Made by a program: the position numbers and the translations under genes. A DNA stretch of 15,392 nucleotides from Candidatus Bipolaricaulota bacterium. GTDB taxonomy: Bacteria > Bipolaricaulota > Bipolaricaulia > RBG-16-55-9 > DRXL01. How positions within the stretch are numbered: position 1 is the stretch's first letter; each line of letters opens with the position of its first letter. Below are positions 6,090 through 12,482 of this stretch, piece by piece. The stretch spans positions 1 to 15,392 of the forward strand of contig JAILZC010000003.1 of assembly GCA_023512665.1 (NCBI GenBank), written 5' to 3'. The notes beneath the pieces are model-generated. The model ran no database searches. It was given only the letters and a program-made list of their open reading frames with translations, and was not told the DNA's origin.

Positions 6090-7368
6090 GTCCCTCATTG
6101 TCTTAGACAGCGTAGTCAAGAGATTTCCTGGGGCTTTTGTCTTAGGCCCGATTTCGCTTTCTGTAGAGAGAAGGGAGCTTCTCGCGGTGCTTGGCCCCTC
6201 CGGCTGCGGCAAGACGACGCTCTTGAGGCTCATCGCGGGGTTTGAGCGCCCCGATGCGGGCTCTCTTGTTATCGAGGGGCGCATCGTCGCTGGGCGCTCT
6301 CAGTGGGTCGAGCCCGAAGATCGCCAGGTGGGCATGGTCTTCCAAGATTATGCGCTCTTTCCCCATCTGACGGTAGCGCACAATGTTTCTTTTGGGATGC
6401 GCGCCCCCTCTCCGTTCACGGAGAGGGCTAGGGTGAGGTGGGAACGGGGCTGGGTGCGCGAGCTCTTACAGTTCGTAGGGCTGGCGGGGTTTGAAGATCG
6501 TTATCCTCATGAGCTCTCTGGGGGCGAGCAGCAGCGCGTGGCGCTGGCGCGTGCGCTGGCGGCCAACCCGCGCGTGCTCTTGTTAGACGAGCCCTTCTCG
6601 AACTTGGATGCCGATCTGCGCCCCAAGATGCGCGCTGAACTCGCAATCTTGCTACACAGAATCAACTGCACCACGATCTTCGTCACTCACGACCAAGAAG
6701 AGGCGTTTGAGTTGGCCGATCGCGTCGCGGTGCTCAACGCGGGGCGTCTGGAGCAGATAGATACCCCAGAAAGACTCTATCGCGAGCCGGCGACGCGCTT
6801 CGTTGCAGAATTCATTGGGCACGCCGACTTTCTCACTGGGCGCGCCCGGGGGAACTGCGTCGAGACGGCGCTGGGGTGCTTTGCGAAGCCTCCTTCGGTG
6901 CCTGAAGGGGCCATCGTCGCGGTGATGCTCCGTCCGGAGGAGATCGAGCTTTCCGCTAGCTCTTTGCCACTCTTGTTCCCTCACCCCCATCAAACCCCAC
7001 CCCCTTCTCTAAGACCCCTCCCCCGGCCCCTCCCCGATACGGAGAGGGGAGGCTTCCCTCCCCCTTTAGGGGAGGGGTCAGGGGAGAGGTCAGGGAAGGG
7101 GGCTGGGGGGTTAGGTCTAGAGGGCAAGGGAGATGTTTTGGAAGAGAGAAGGGAAGGGGCTAGAAAGCGAGAGGCCGGGGGCGAGGGCCTCATCGTGGCG
7201 CGGCGCTATCGCGGCGGGATGCAATTGATCACCGTTCGGCTCTCATCGGGGGAGAGCGTGCGCAGCCTCCAGCCTGCGGGGGCGCACTTCCCGCTGGCCA
7301 GCCGTGTGCGCGTCCGCGTCAAGGCCGATAATCCTCCAATTTTCTTGATGGAGGCGAACGGCTCCTGA
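6079..7368 (+). CDS. fbpC: ferric-iron ABC transporter ATPase, FbpC-like, with two in-frame repeat insertions
   Basis: The energising subunit of the iron importer. Walker A GPSGCGKTT is at 39-47, Q-loop at Q89 in VFQDYALFPHLTV, signature LSGGEQQR at 146-153, Walker B VLLLDEPFSNLD from 166, and switch H204. After the nucleotide-binding domain comes a TOBE-type C-terminal domain (VAVMLRPEEIEL at 280-291, then LIVARRYRGGMQLITVRL from 371). At 429 residues it is much longer than the usual FbpC of about 350. The excess comes from a short insertion at about 109-125 (APSPFTERARVRWERGW) and a low-complexity insertion at about 297-369 that splits the TOBE domain. Both coincide with palindromic GC-rich repeats in the DNA and keep the frame. 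The core catalytic motifs are intact, so the protein is probably functional. The ATG overlaps the permease stop. The stop is 4 bp from the convergent ferritin stop. Confidence 0.88.
   Translation: MASESLIVLDSVVKRFPGAFVLGPISLSVERRELLAVLGPSGCGKTTLLRLIAGFERPDAGSLVIEGRIVAGRSQWVEPEDRQVGMVFQDYALFPHLTVAHNVSFGMRAPSPFTERARVRWERGWVRELLQFVGLAGFEDRYPHELSGGEQQRVALARALAANPRVLLLDEPFSNLDADLRPKMRAELAILLHRINCTTIFVTHDQEEAFELADRVAVLNAGRLEQIDTPERLYREPATRFVAEFIGHADFLTGRARGNCVETALGCFAKPPSVPEGAIVAVMLRPEEIELSASSLPLLFPHPHQTPPPSLRPLPRPLPDTERGGFPPPLGEGSGERSGKGAGGLGLEGKGDVLEERREGARKREAGGEGLIVARRYRGGMQLITVRLSSGESVRSLQPAGAHFPLASRVRVRVKADNPPIFLMEANGS
6405..6440 (+). repeat. short palindromic repeat inserted in frame in fbpC (copy 1)
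   Basis: CCCTCTCCG (6406-6414), loop TTCA, then CGGAGAGGG (6419-6427), followed by CTAGGGTGAGGTGGG. This arrangement of a CCCTCTCC/GGAGAGGG hairpin plus GGGTGAGG is like the dispersed palindromic repeats common in many GC-rich bacteria. It is translated here as part of SPFTERARVR between the Q-loop region and the helical subdomain. Exact borders cannot be set without a repeat-free homologue. Confidence 0.65.
6977..7130 (+). repeat. long GC-rich palindromic repeat cluster inserted in frame in fbpC (copy 2)
   Basis: The coding strand switches abruptly from C-rich (6977-7036) to G-rich (7041-7130). At least two hairpins are present. One pairs 7027-7036 with 7040-7049 with a single mismatch around an ATA loop. 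The other pairs 7056-7063 with 7069-7076 around CTTTA. CGGAGAGGG (7040-7048) is identical to the right arm of copy 1, and CCCTCACC (6978-6985) is the near-complement of the GGTGAGG in copy 1, so both belong to one repeat family. The frame stays open through about 70 codons rich in Pro, Gly, Arg and Glu. Confidence 0.72.
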
Positions 7369-7372
7369 TAGT

Positions 7373-7879
7373 CTATTCGTCTTCTTCTTCGTCTTCGCGC
7401 TGCCCCAGCTTCTGATCGAGGATCATCAAGCCAGCCCCACTCTCCCCGACGAGCTTGAGCTGCTCCACGACCTCGCTGGCGCTTTTCTCTTCTTCAACTT
7501 GCTCGTCAATGAACCACTGGAGCATCACTTCGGTGGGGTAGTCGTCCTCGTCGTCGGCCAGATCGTAAAGATCGTTGATACATTTTGTGATCTTCTGTTC
7601 GTGGGCGAGGGCCTTCTGAAACGCATCAAGGGGGGACCTGAACTCGACTGGAGGCTTGGCGATCGGGCCCAGCTCGACGCGCCCGCCGCGATCGTTCACA
7701 AAATCAAAGATCTTCATGGCGTGTTTTATCTCTTCTTGCGCTTGCAGGCGCATCCAGTGGGCCATGCCCCGAAGATTCTGCGCCTCAAAGTACGCGCACA
7801 TCGAAAGATAGACATACGCCGACTCGAGCTCTCGGACGATTTGGTCGTTGAGGGCTTTTTCCAGTCTCTTGCTGAGCAT
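7373..7879 (-). CDS. ftn: ferritin (non-haem, FtnA-type)
   Basis: A 168-residue iron-storage subunit of the 24-mer cage. The di-iron ferroxidase ligands are all in place: E17, E50 and H53 (QAQEEIKHAMKI), E94, Q127 and E130 (DEQVEEEK), the same positions as in Escherichia coli FtnA. It is not a bacterioferritin: the N-terminus starts MLSKRLEKALNDQIVRELES, and no haem-binding Met is evident at the usual place. The C-terminus ends in an unusual acidic tail (REDEEEDE). The ATG at 7879 has AAAGGAG about 8 nt upstream. The gene converges with the ferric-iron uptake operon, so storage and uptake are neighbours. A palindrome upstream may be an iron-responsive operator. Confidence 0.95.
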   Translation of the reverse strand: MLSKRLEKALNDQIVRELESAYVYLSMCAYFEAQNLRGMAHWMRLQAQEEIKHAMKIFDFVNDRGGRVELGPIAKPPVEFRSPLDAFQKALAHEQKITKCINDLYDLADDEDDYPTEVMLQWFIDEQVEEEKSASEVVEQLKLVGESGAGLMILDQKLGQREDEEEDE

Positions 7880-7904
7880 ACGTGATCTCCTTTGCTATGA
7901 GTTG

Positions 7905-7917
7905 TGATAGACTATCA
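7905..7917. promoter_or_regulatory. 13-bp perfect palindrome upstream of ferritin, possible operator
   Basis: TGATAG-A-CTATCA is a perfect inverted repeat 26 bp upstream of the ferritin ATG. Its outer TGATA/TATCA halves match those of a 7-1-7 Fur box, but the centre is two bases shorter, so Fur recognition is uncertain. I see no confident -35/-10 pair nearby, although TATGAT (minus strand, 7919-7914) overlaps the palindrome and could be a -10. Confidence 0.4.
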
Positions 7918-7926
7918 TATCAGATT

Positions 7927-7966
7927 GAGGGGCACTCTGCCCCTCGCTTGGCACATGCACGGTGCC
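7927..7966 (-). terminator. two small hairpins after the bd-like oxidase operon, weak terminator candidate
   Basis: On the minus strand a 5-bp stem (7966-7962 with 7954-7950), starting at the last base of the stop codon, is followed by a 7-bp GC-rich stem GAGGGGC/GCCCCTC (7945-7939 with 7933-7927). No U-tract follows, so intrinsic termination is doubtful. The hairpins lie between the oxidase operon and the ferritin gene and may stabilise the 3' end of the mRNA. Confidence 0.4.
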
Positions 7967-9087
7967 TATGCGGGCTGACGTTCAGCTTGCCAGACTTTCC
8001 CGACCATCCACACGACTACGCCCAGCCCAGCGACAAAGAGCACTAAGAAGACGATCAACGGGCTTAGCTGGAGATTGACCGGCTCAGCCGTCACGTCCAA
8101 GAATTTCCCGAGCTCGATGTTCTGGACTATTTGGCGGCTGATCGCGTTCAGGGCCAGGACGCCAAACTGCGCCAGCCCCGTCAGAATTGCGAGCGCCTGA
8201 GTGATCTGACGTCGCTGAAAGAAAATCAACAGCCACGGCAGCCCCGGCCCCAGCGCCGCCAGCGCTGTCAGAATTATCAAGGGGCTGGAGAGCATCTGAT
8301 CTCGCGCGTCTGCGGGCCACGTGCTCAGATACCACGAGCCCATCACCGCGAACCAAATCAACCCAACGGTGTAGAACTTGAGCGCGAAGTTCGCTGCCCA
8401 TCTCCGGTATTCTGGGCTCTCGCGGCGCGCAAAGACCCCAGCGTCGAAGACCGTGTACGCCGCCACGGTCGTCAGCGCCAGGCCGAACATCATCAGCCAG
8501 CGGGGCCACAGCGTGGGATCAGAAGTGTTCAGCCCTGTCCCCAACGGCGCCCCGGCGACGCTCGTCTCCTGCCACAGCTCTGGCCACGCGCTCAGATGGG
8601 TCATCAAACTAAAGCCGTTAGAGAAGAGAAAGCTTATAGCGACGAACAGAATCGCCGAGACCCAGCCGGCAGCGCGCTTCAGCGTCGTCAGCTTGGCACC
8701 ATCTTTGAGCCCAGTCACATAGATATAGACCCCATAGTACGCGAACGTCAAGAACATAATAATCAAGAACCACGGCCAGGCCATCAAGATCGTCGCCGGG
8801 TAAAAGACTCGATAGTACGCAACCTGGGTGAAGAGCAACGGCACGATCCCAAAGTTGATCCCCAGCGCGATGATGACTGGCATCTGGCGCATCAGCCGGG
8901 CCGACCATCGCTGAGCATGAACATCACCCCGTTGGGCGAAGATCATTGCCAACAAAATCCCAACAAACCAGAGGTGCATCGGGACCATGTGCAGCGTGAA
9001 GCCCAAGACTTTAAAAGTCACCAAAAACCAATAGGGTGCTGGATACCCTAATGGGCTTGGCGGGCCAATCAGCTCTGTGGGAGTCAT
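7966..9087 (-). CDS. multi-spanning membrane protein, partner subunit of the bd-like oxidase
   Basis: A 373-residue polytopic membrane protein with about nine hydrophobic segments. I choose the ATG at 9087. GAGGTGAT lies just upstream, and the frame's upstream extension overlaps the end of the preceding gene and looks like non-protein sequence. It starts 2 bp after the stop of the c-haem bd-like subunit, so the pair is translationally linked and probably forms one complex. It does not look like ordinary CydB. The segment FKVLGFTLHMVPMHLWFVGI (25-44) recalls the first helix of CydA-type subunits, with H33 and H38 as possible haem ligands. LWPRWLMMFGLALTTVAAYT and ISRQIVQN are weakly reminiscent of CydA helices. 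It may be a divergent CydA paralogue (a CydA'-like subunit). Function is inferred from context. Confidence 0.75.
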   Translation of the reverse strand: MTPTELIGPPSPLGYPAPYWFLVTFKVLGFTLHMVPMHLWFVGILLAMIFAQRGDVHAQRWSARLMRQMPVIIALGINFGIVPLLFTQVAYYRVFYPATILMAWPWFLIIMFLTFAYYGVYIYVTGLKDGAKLTTLKRAAGWVSAILFVAISFLFSNGFSLMTHLSAWPELWQETSVAGAPLGTGLNTSDPTLWPRWLMMFGLALTTVAAYTVFDAGVFARRESPEYRRWAANFALKFYTVGLIWFAVMGSWYLSTWPADARDQMLSSPLIILTALAALGPGLPWLLIFFQRRQITQALAILTGLAQFGVLALNAISRQIVQNIELGKFLDVTAEPVNLQLSPLIVFLVLFVAGLGVVVWMVGKVWQAERQPA

Positions 9088-9089
9088 AA

Positions 9090-10451
9090 TCACCTCATCC
9101 CTCCTGGGCGCGGTGGCGTAATCGAAACTAAATACTTCGTGAGCAGCTCGGCCTCTTCGGGCGTCCCTGCCCACGGCGGCATGAAGAAGTGGAATTTTTC
9201 CGGGTTCTGCACGAGATTCTTGATCATCTCCGGCGTCCAGCCGCGCAACAGCTGCGCGACGGCGGAGTAGCCCTCAGTCGTCGCGTGACACGAGCTGCAA
9301 TGGTACTGAAAGAGCACTTTCCCAAGCTCGCGCTGGTCAGGCTCCGGAAGGGCGAGCAGCGCTTTCTCGTCAATCTGCTGGGAGCGCACGACGTTGGGAT
9401 AGCGCGCACGCACCCAGGCGCTCGTCCATGTGCCCCCTTCTAAGTAGCCCTTCTCTCGAAGGGTCGCGACCTCTTCGGGCAGAATTTGATTGCTCAGCAC
9501 GACGTTATAGATAATATACGGCTTGCGCACAGCCTCACGCACAAACTCCCCCGCGCTGAAGACCGCCAGCCCCATGCCAAAGAGCAAGAGTGCAAACCCC
9601 GGACTGACCCAGTTCGGGTGGCGCAGCGGCCCCAGATAGAGCATGGCAAAGACAGCGATCGTGAGCACAAAGATCAAGACCATAAATATATTGAGCGAGC
9701 TAGCCGCAGCGAGCGCGGCCTTGGCCGATTCGGGCAAGAAGATGTACCAGCCGATGCCACCGAGCGTCACACACGCCGCGCCCACGAGCGCCGGCAGCGT
9801 CGAGCGCGACGCGATCAGATCGCGCAGTGCCGTGTCTTTCACTCGGAATGCCGCGTGTAAGTACACATAGAGCGAGCTCAAGAGCAGCGCTCCGCCGGTG
9901 CGCGCGATCACTTGCGGGACAAACTGGGGATTGAAGAAGCCCACCCAGAAATTCTTATTCTCGACCCATCCCCCGGAGTTGAGCATGAACGCCGTGATGC
10001 CCGTGATCAAGACCAAGCTCATCCACGCGGAGAACGCGTAGATCCAGGCCATCGCTTGATGCACTTTGGGCTCTAGCCGTCCCCAATAGTAAAAGAAGAT
10101 GAACGCCGAGATGATCTCGAGCACGAAGAAGACGTACTCCATGGCCCAGCCGAAGACGAACGTGTGGATGAGCGTCTCTGTCGCGAGCGGCGATGCCAGC
10201 CCGATCGTCCACCAGATCCCCACTCCCGTGATCGCGCCGTAGACGACCGTAATCAAAATAAAGAACCACGCGTGATCTTTGAGATACGCGAGATATTCTT
10301 TATTATTTGTACGATAGGCGTAGCGGGTCTCGACGGCCAAAAAGAGACCGCCACCCACAGCATAGTGGGAGACTAAGACGTGCAAGATCGCGATGATCGC
10401 GATTAGCATCGGGGAAGTCAGAAACGGGACATACCAAGCTGGGTAGTGCAT
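9090..10451 (-). CDS. cytochrome bd-superfamily oxidase subunit I-like protein fused to a C-terminal cytochrome c domain
   Basis: A 453-residue fusion. Residues 1-320 resemble CydA. H24 (ILHVLVSHY) matches the family's N-terminal haem ligand. E105 and E112 (GWAMEYVFFVLEIISAFIFF) match the conserved glutamates. M257 is a plausible axial ligand, and E302 with RKPY at 309-312 stands for the GRQPW motif. The long Q-loop that binds quinol is absent, and the position aligned to the second haem-b histidine appears to be R184. Residues 375-453 are a cytochrome c domain with CSSCH at 385-389 and the likely axial Met in FFMPPW (M424). The simplest reading is a non-quinol member of the superfamily that takes electrons through c-type haem. 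It may reduce oxygen, but this is not certain. Starts at ATG 10451 after GGGTGAG. Confidence 0.85.
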   Translation of the reverse strand: MHYPAWYVPFLTSPMLIAIIAILHVLVSHYAVGGGLFLAVETRYAYRTNNKEYLAYLKDHAWFFILITVVYGAITGVGIWWTIGLASPLATETLIHTFVFGWAMEYVFFVLEIISAFIFFYYWGRLEPKVHQAMAWIYAFSAWMSLVLITGITAFMLNSGGWVENKNFWVGFFNPQFVPQVIARTGGALLLSSLYVYLHAAFRVKDTALRDLIASRSTLPALVGAACVTLGGIGWYIFLPESAKAALAAASSLNIFMVLIFVLTIAVFAMLYLGPLRHPNWVSPGFALLLFGMGLAVFSAGEFVREAVRKPYIIYNVVLSNQILPEEVATLREKGYLEGGTWTSAWVRARYPNVVRSQQIDEKALLALPEPDQRELGKVLFQYHCSSCHATTEGYSAVAQLLRGWTPEMIKNLVQNPEKFHFFMPPWAGTPEEAELLTKYLVSITPPRPGGMR

Positions 10452-10475
10452 TCTCTCACCCTTTCATCCGTCGCT

Positions 10476-10481
10476 AGTGTA
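10476..10481 (-). promoter_or_regulatory. possible extended -10 element for the oxidase operon
   Basis: The minus strand reads TGGTACACT, an extended -10 (TG-N-TACACT, core 10481-10476) that would start transcription near 10469, about 18 nt before the ATG at 10451. No convincing -35 box is present at the matching distance, so support is modest. Confidence 0.35.
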
Positions 10482-10497
10482 CCAGCGCAGGACAGAA

Positions 10498-10515
10498 GAC
10501 GCCATGATATGCGTC
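10498..10515 (-). terminator. weak hairpin after the metal ABC operon
   Basis: GACGC (minus strand, 10515-10511) pairs with GCGTC (10502-10498) just after the permease stop and is followed by TTCTGT. The 5-bp stem and poor U-tract make this a weak terminator candidate. Nothing better lies between the permease and the oxidase operon. Confidence 0.25.
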
Positions 10516-10522
10516 AGTGAGG

Positions 10523-11344
10523 TCAGGTGCGGCGGCGCTTAGGAGAGCTCCAGACAGCTAATCCAAACCCCAGCGTCGAGACGAGCACGATGGCGCTCCC
10601 CAACGGCAGATCCAAAGCAAACGAAAGCCCCAATCCCATGCTCGCATAGATCACTCCTAACAGCGCCGCCCAGAAGAAGATCTTTTTCAGATCGTAGGAG
10701 AACTGAAAGGCCGTAGCCGCAGGGCTCTGCAACAGCACGAAGACGAGCAGCCCTCCTACAAGCCGGAGCGCTAGAGCAATAGTCACTCCCGTGAGAAAGA
10801 GAATAAGATAATAGAACGGTCTCGTTGGGACGCCCGACTCCTCGGCGAGCTTTCTGTCAAAGAGCAGTGCCTGAAACTCTTTGAAGAAGAGCCATACTGT
10901 AAGAGCTATAGCTCCAGCAAGCCCTAGGAGCCGCAAGAGATCTTCACCAGCCATAGCAAAGAGAGAGCCCCAGAGTAACCCCAACGCTGAGCTGCTCATA
11001 GCTGTCCCTGGCGCAAGATAGAGAAAGATCAAGCCCAGGGCCATCGTGAGGGGGAAGAGCACCCCAGTAATGACGTCTGCGGGGAGCTTGGCGCGCTCGG
11101 CTACTGGGCCGAGTACCGCGGCAGTCAAGATCGCTCCAATTAATGCGAGGGTCAACGGCTCTATCCCCAGGGCAAGCCCCAGCGCCGCTCCGGCAAAAGC
11201 CGCGTGAGACATCGTAAAGCCCAGAGAACTGAGACGAAGCCGCACCACAAACGTCCCCAGCAACCCACAGGTCGCGCCCGTCAGCGCTGCCCCGCCCAAG
11301 AGAGTGAAGATCAAGCTCCACGGCAGCCCATACATCCGTGTCAT
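10523..11344 (-). CDS. ABC-3 family metal transporter permease (ZnuB/TroC-like)
   Basis: A 273-residue inner-membrane permease with about eight hydrophobic segments. The ABC-3 signature is visible in RLSSLGFTMSHAAFAGAALG (residues 37-56), followed by the family's helix pattern and a conserved LRLVGGLLVFVLLQSPAATA near the C-terminal half. This family normally imports Zn2+, Mn2+ or Fe2+ with a cluster A-I binding protein. The family's LGDALSH segment reads LGFTMSH here, a small departure. The ATG overlaps the ATPase stop in an ATGA. Last gene of the NikR-linked operon. Because the operon appears to be under NikR control, nickel is the most likely cargo, but the permease sequence alone cannot show this. 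Confidence 0.88.
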   Translation of the reverse strand: MTRMYGLPWSLIFTLLGGAALTGATCGLLGTFVVRLRLSSLGFTMSHAAFAGAALGLALGIEPLTLALIGAILTAAVLGPVAERAKLPADVITGVLFPLTMALGLIFLYLAPGTAMSSSALGLLWGSLFAMAGEDLLRLLGLAGAIALTVWLFFKEFQALLFDRKLAEESGVPTRPFYYLILFLTGVTIALALRLVGGLLVFVLLQSPAATAFQFSYDLKKIFFWAALLGVIYASMGLGLSFALDLPLGSAIVLVSTLGFGLAVWSSPKRRRT

Positions 11345-12069
11345 CCCCCGTAGGAGAGGGCGAAAGCGCGCACGACGCGCTCGCGCGCCCCATCATGCCG
11401 GATTCGTCCCTCATTGAGCAGGATCACGCGGTGACAGCTCTGAGGGATCGCTTCCAGATCGTGCAACACGATGAGAACCGTCAGCAATCGCTCGCGGTGC
11501 CAGCGCGCGATGAGCTCAGCGACTCCTTCGCGCGCCGCAAAATCAAGATGGCTGAAGGGCTCGTCTAAGAGTAAAATTTTCGGCTCTTTCGCGAGAGCGC
11601 GCGCGAGCAAGACCTTCTGCTGCTGCCCCCCAGAAAGTTTTCCCAGAGGGCGCTCGGCAAGCTCTGCCAAGCCCAGTAATTCTAAAGCTTCTTGAGCTCG
11701 TGCCCGATCTTCTGCTGTCGGCCGACGCACGAGCCCAATCCGCCCATAGCGCCCCATGAGCACGACGTCTCTGACTAATACGGGGGTCGTCTCGTCGAAC
11801 TGAAACTCTTGGGGGACGTAACCGATATGGCTGCGGAGCTGCGGGCCGCATCGCGCAACGTCTCGTCCCAGCACCCGGACTTGCCCGCGCGTGTGGGGCA
11901 GAAGCCCATTAATAGTCTCTAAGAGCGTGGTCTTGCCCGCGCCGTTGGGCCCAATGATCGCAACGAGCTCCCCAGACTCAAGAGTGAGCTCGATGTCGCG
12001 GATCGCCGGGACGCGCTCGCCCTCGTAGACCGTCGAGACAGACTTTAGCTCGATGGCAGGAGTCGCCAT
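11341..12069 (-). CDS. metal ABC transporter ATPase (ZnuC-like)
   Basis: A 242-residue ATPase of the metal ABC-3 systems. Walker A GPNGAGKTT is at 40-48, Q-loop at Q87 in GYVPQEFQFD, signature LSGGQQQK at 145-152, Walker B LLLDEPFSHLD from 166, and switch H203. VPQ at the Q-loop and RDVVLMGRYGRIGL are characteristic of ZnuC/TroB/MntB proteins. I choose the ATG at 12069 (MATPAIELKSV). The frame runs further upstream to 12150, but those 27 residues fall inside the FmdE-like coding region and are not typical of the family. With this start the gene overlaps the FmdE-like gene by 25 bp, and its stop overlaps the permease start, so the three are translationally coupled. Confidence 0.9.
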   Translation of the reverse strand: MATPAIELKSVSTVYEGERVPAIRDIELTLESGELVAIIGPNGAGKTTLLETINGLLPHTRGQVRVLGRDVARCGPQLRSHIGYVPQEFQFDETTPVLVRDVVLMGRYGRIGLVRRPTAEDRARAQEALELLGLAELAERPLGKLSGGQQQKVLLARALAKEPKILLLDEPFSHLDFAAREGVAELIARWHRERLLTVLIVLHDLEAIPQSCHRVILLNEGRIRHDGARERVVRAFALSYGG

Positions 12070-12482
12070 GTGAACAGCTCTTCTTCCGGGGTGCACTGCA
12101 CCATCTGAGCTGCGACTTCGCCGTCCATTTGCGCGAACTTCTCTGGCCATCCCGGACGGAGCTCGATCGCGACGCTTTTATCTTTGGCGCGAAAGAGGGC
12201 TCGTGGGTGGCCTCCGCCGAGCACGGAGATATTGCCCTTGCCCAGGGTGCACCCGGTAGCAATCTGCAGCCCATCCACAAGACAAGAGACGGGGGGGGTG
12301 ACCCCGGTCTCTGCCGTCACGGTGAGCTCAGTATAGCCGTGAGAGCCGAGCAGTCGCAGCGCGAGAAGCCCCATCTTCACCCCGCAGACAAGATAGGGCC
12401 CCAGATGCCCATGAAACTCCACAGCGCGCGCGGCCAGCACGTCTAGGTCAATCTCAGCAACGTTGATCTGGCGCATCTTCAT
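12045..12482 (-). CDS. FmdE-domain protein inside the metal ABC operon
   Basis: A 145-residue protein with the FmdE signature (PF02663-type): FHGHLGPYLVCGVKMG at 23-38, then a conserved Cys/Asp/Gly patch C67-D70-G71 and TGCTLGKGN at 76-84. FmdE was named from formylmethanofuran dehydrogenase operons, but related proteins occur widely and are thought to bind metals. H24, H26, C67 and C78 are the obvious candidate ligands. The usual HGHxCPG cysteine is Gly here (G28), with C33 nearby, and no C-terminal zinc finger is present, so this is a short single-domain form. No signal peptide, so it is cytoplasmic. The ATG overlaps the binding-protein stop in an ATGA, and its end overlaps the ATPase. It could act as a cytoplasmic metal acceptor, sensor or chaperone for the transporter; that is inference. 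Confidence 0.85.
   Translation of the reverse strand: MKMRQINVAEIDLDVLAARAVEFHGHLGPYLVCGVKMGLLALRLLGSHGYTELTVTAETGVTPPVSCLVDGLQIATGCTLGKGNISVLGGGHPRALFRAKDKSVAIELRPGWPEKFAQMDGEVAAQMVQCTPEEELFTWRLLPSS

Noticed and set aside
6977..7130. The fbpC repeat as a sequencing or assembly error, or a broken gene
   Set aside because: The frame is preserved through both inserts, with recognisable TOBE sequence on each side, which argues for a real in-frame insertion.
6405..7130. CRISPR array or insertion sequence at the repeats
   Set aside because: There are no regularly spaced direct repeats with unique spacers and no transposase; the elements are short palindromes within one reading frame.
6990..7193. 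Minus-strand frame across the fbpC repeat reading PSPKGGG and GRGRGRG
   Set aside because: It is just the other-strand translation of the palindromic repeat and has no ribosome-binding site or context as a gene.
8131..9051. 306-codon plus-strand frame opposite the second oxidase subunit
   Set aside because: The translation is rich in Arg, Gln and Pro with no hydrophobic segments or motifs, whereas the opposite strand encodes a clear membrane protein.
9088..9174. Upstream extension of the second oxidase subunit
   Set aside because: It overlaps the cytochrome c domain of the preceding gene in another frame. The ATG at 9087 has a Shine-Dalgarno site and begins a normal membrane protein N-terminus.
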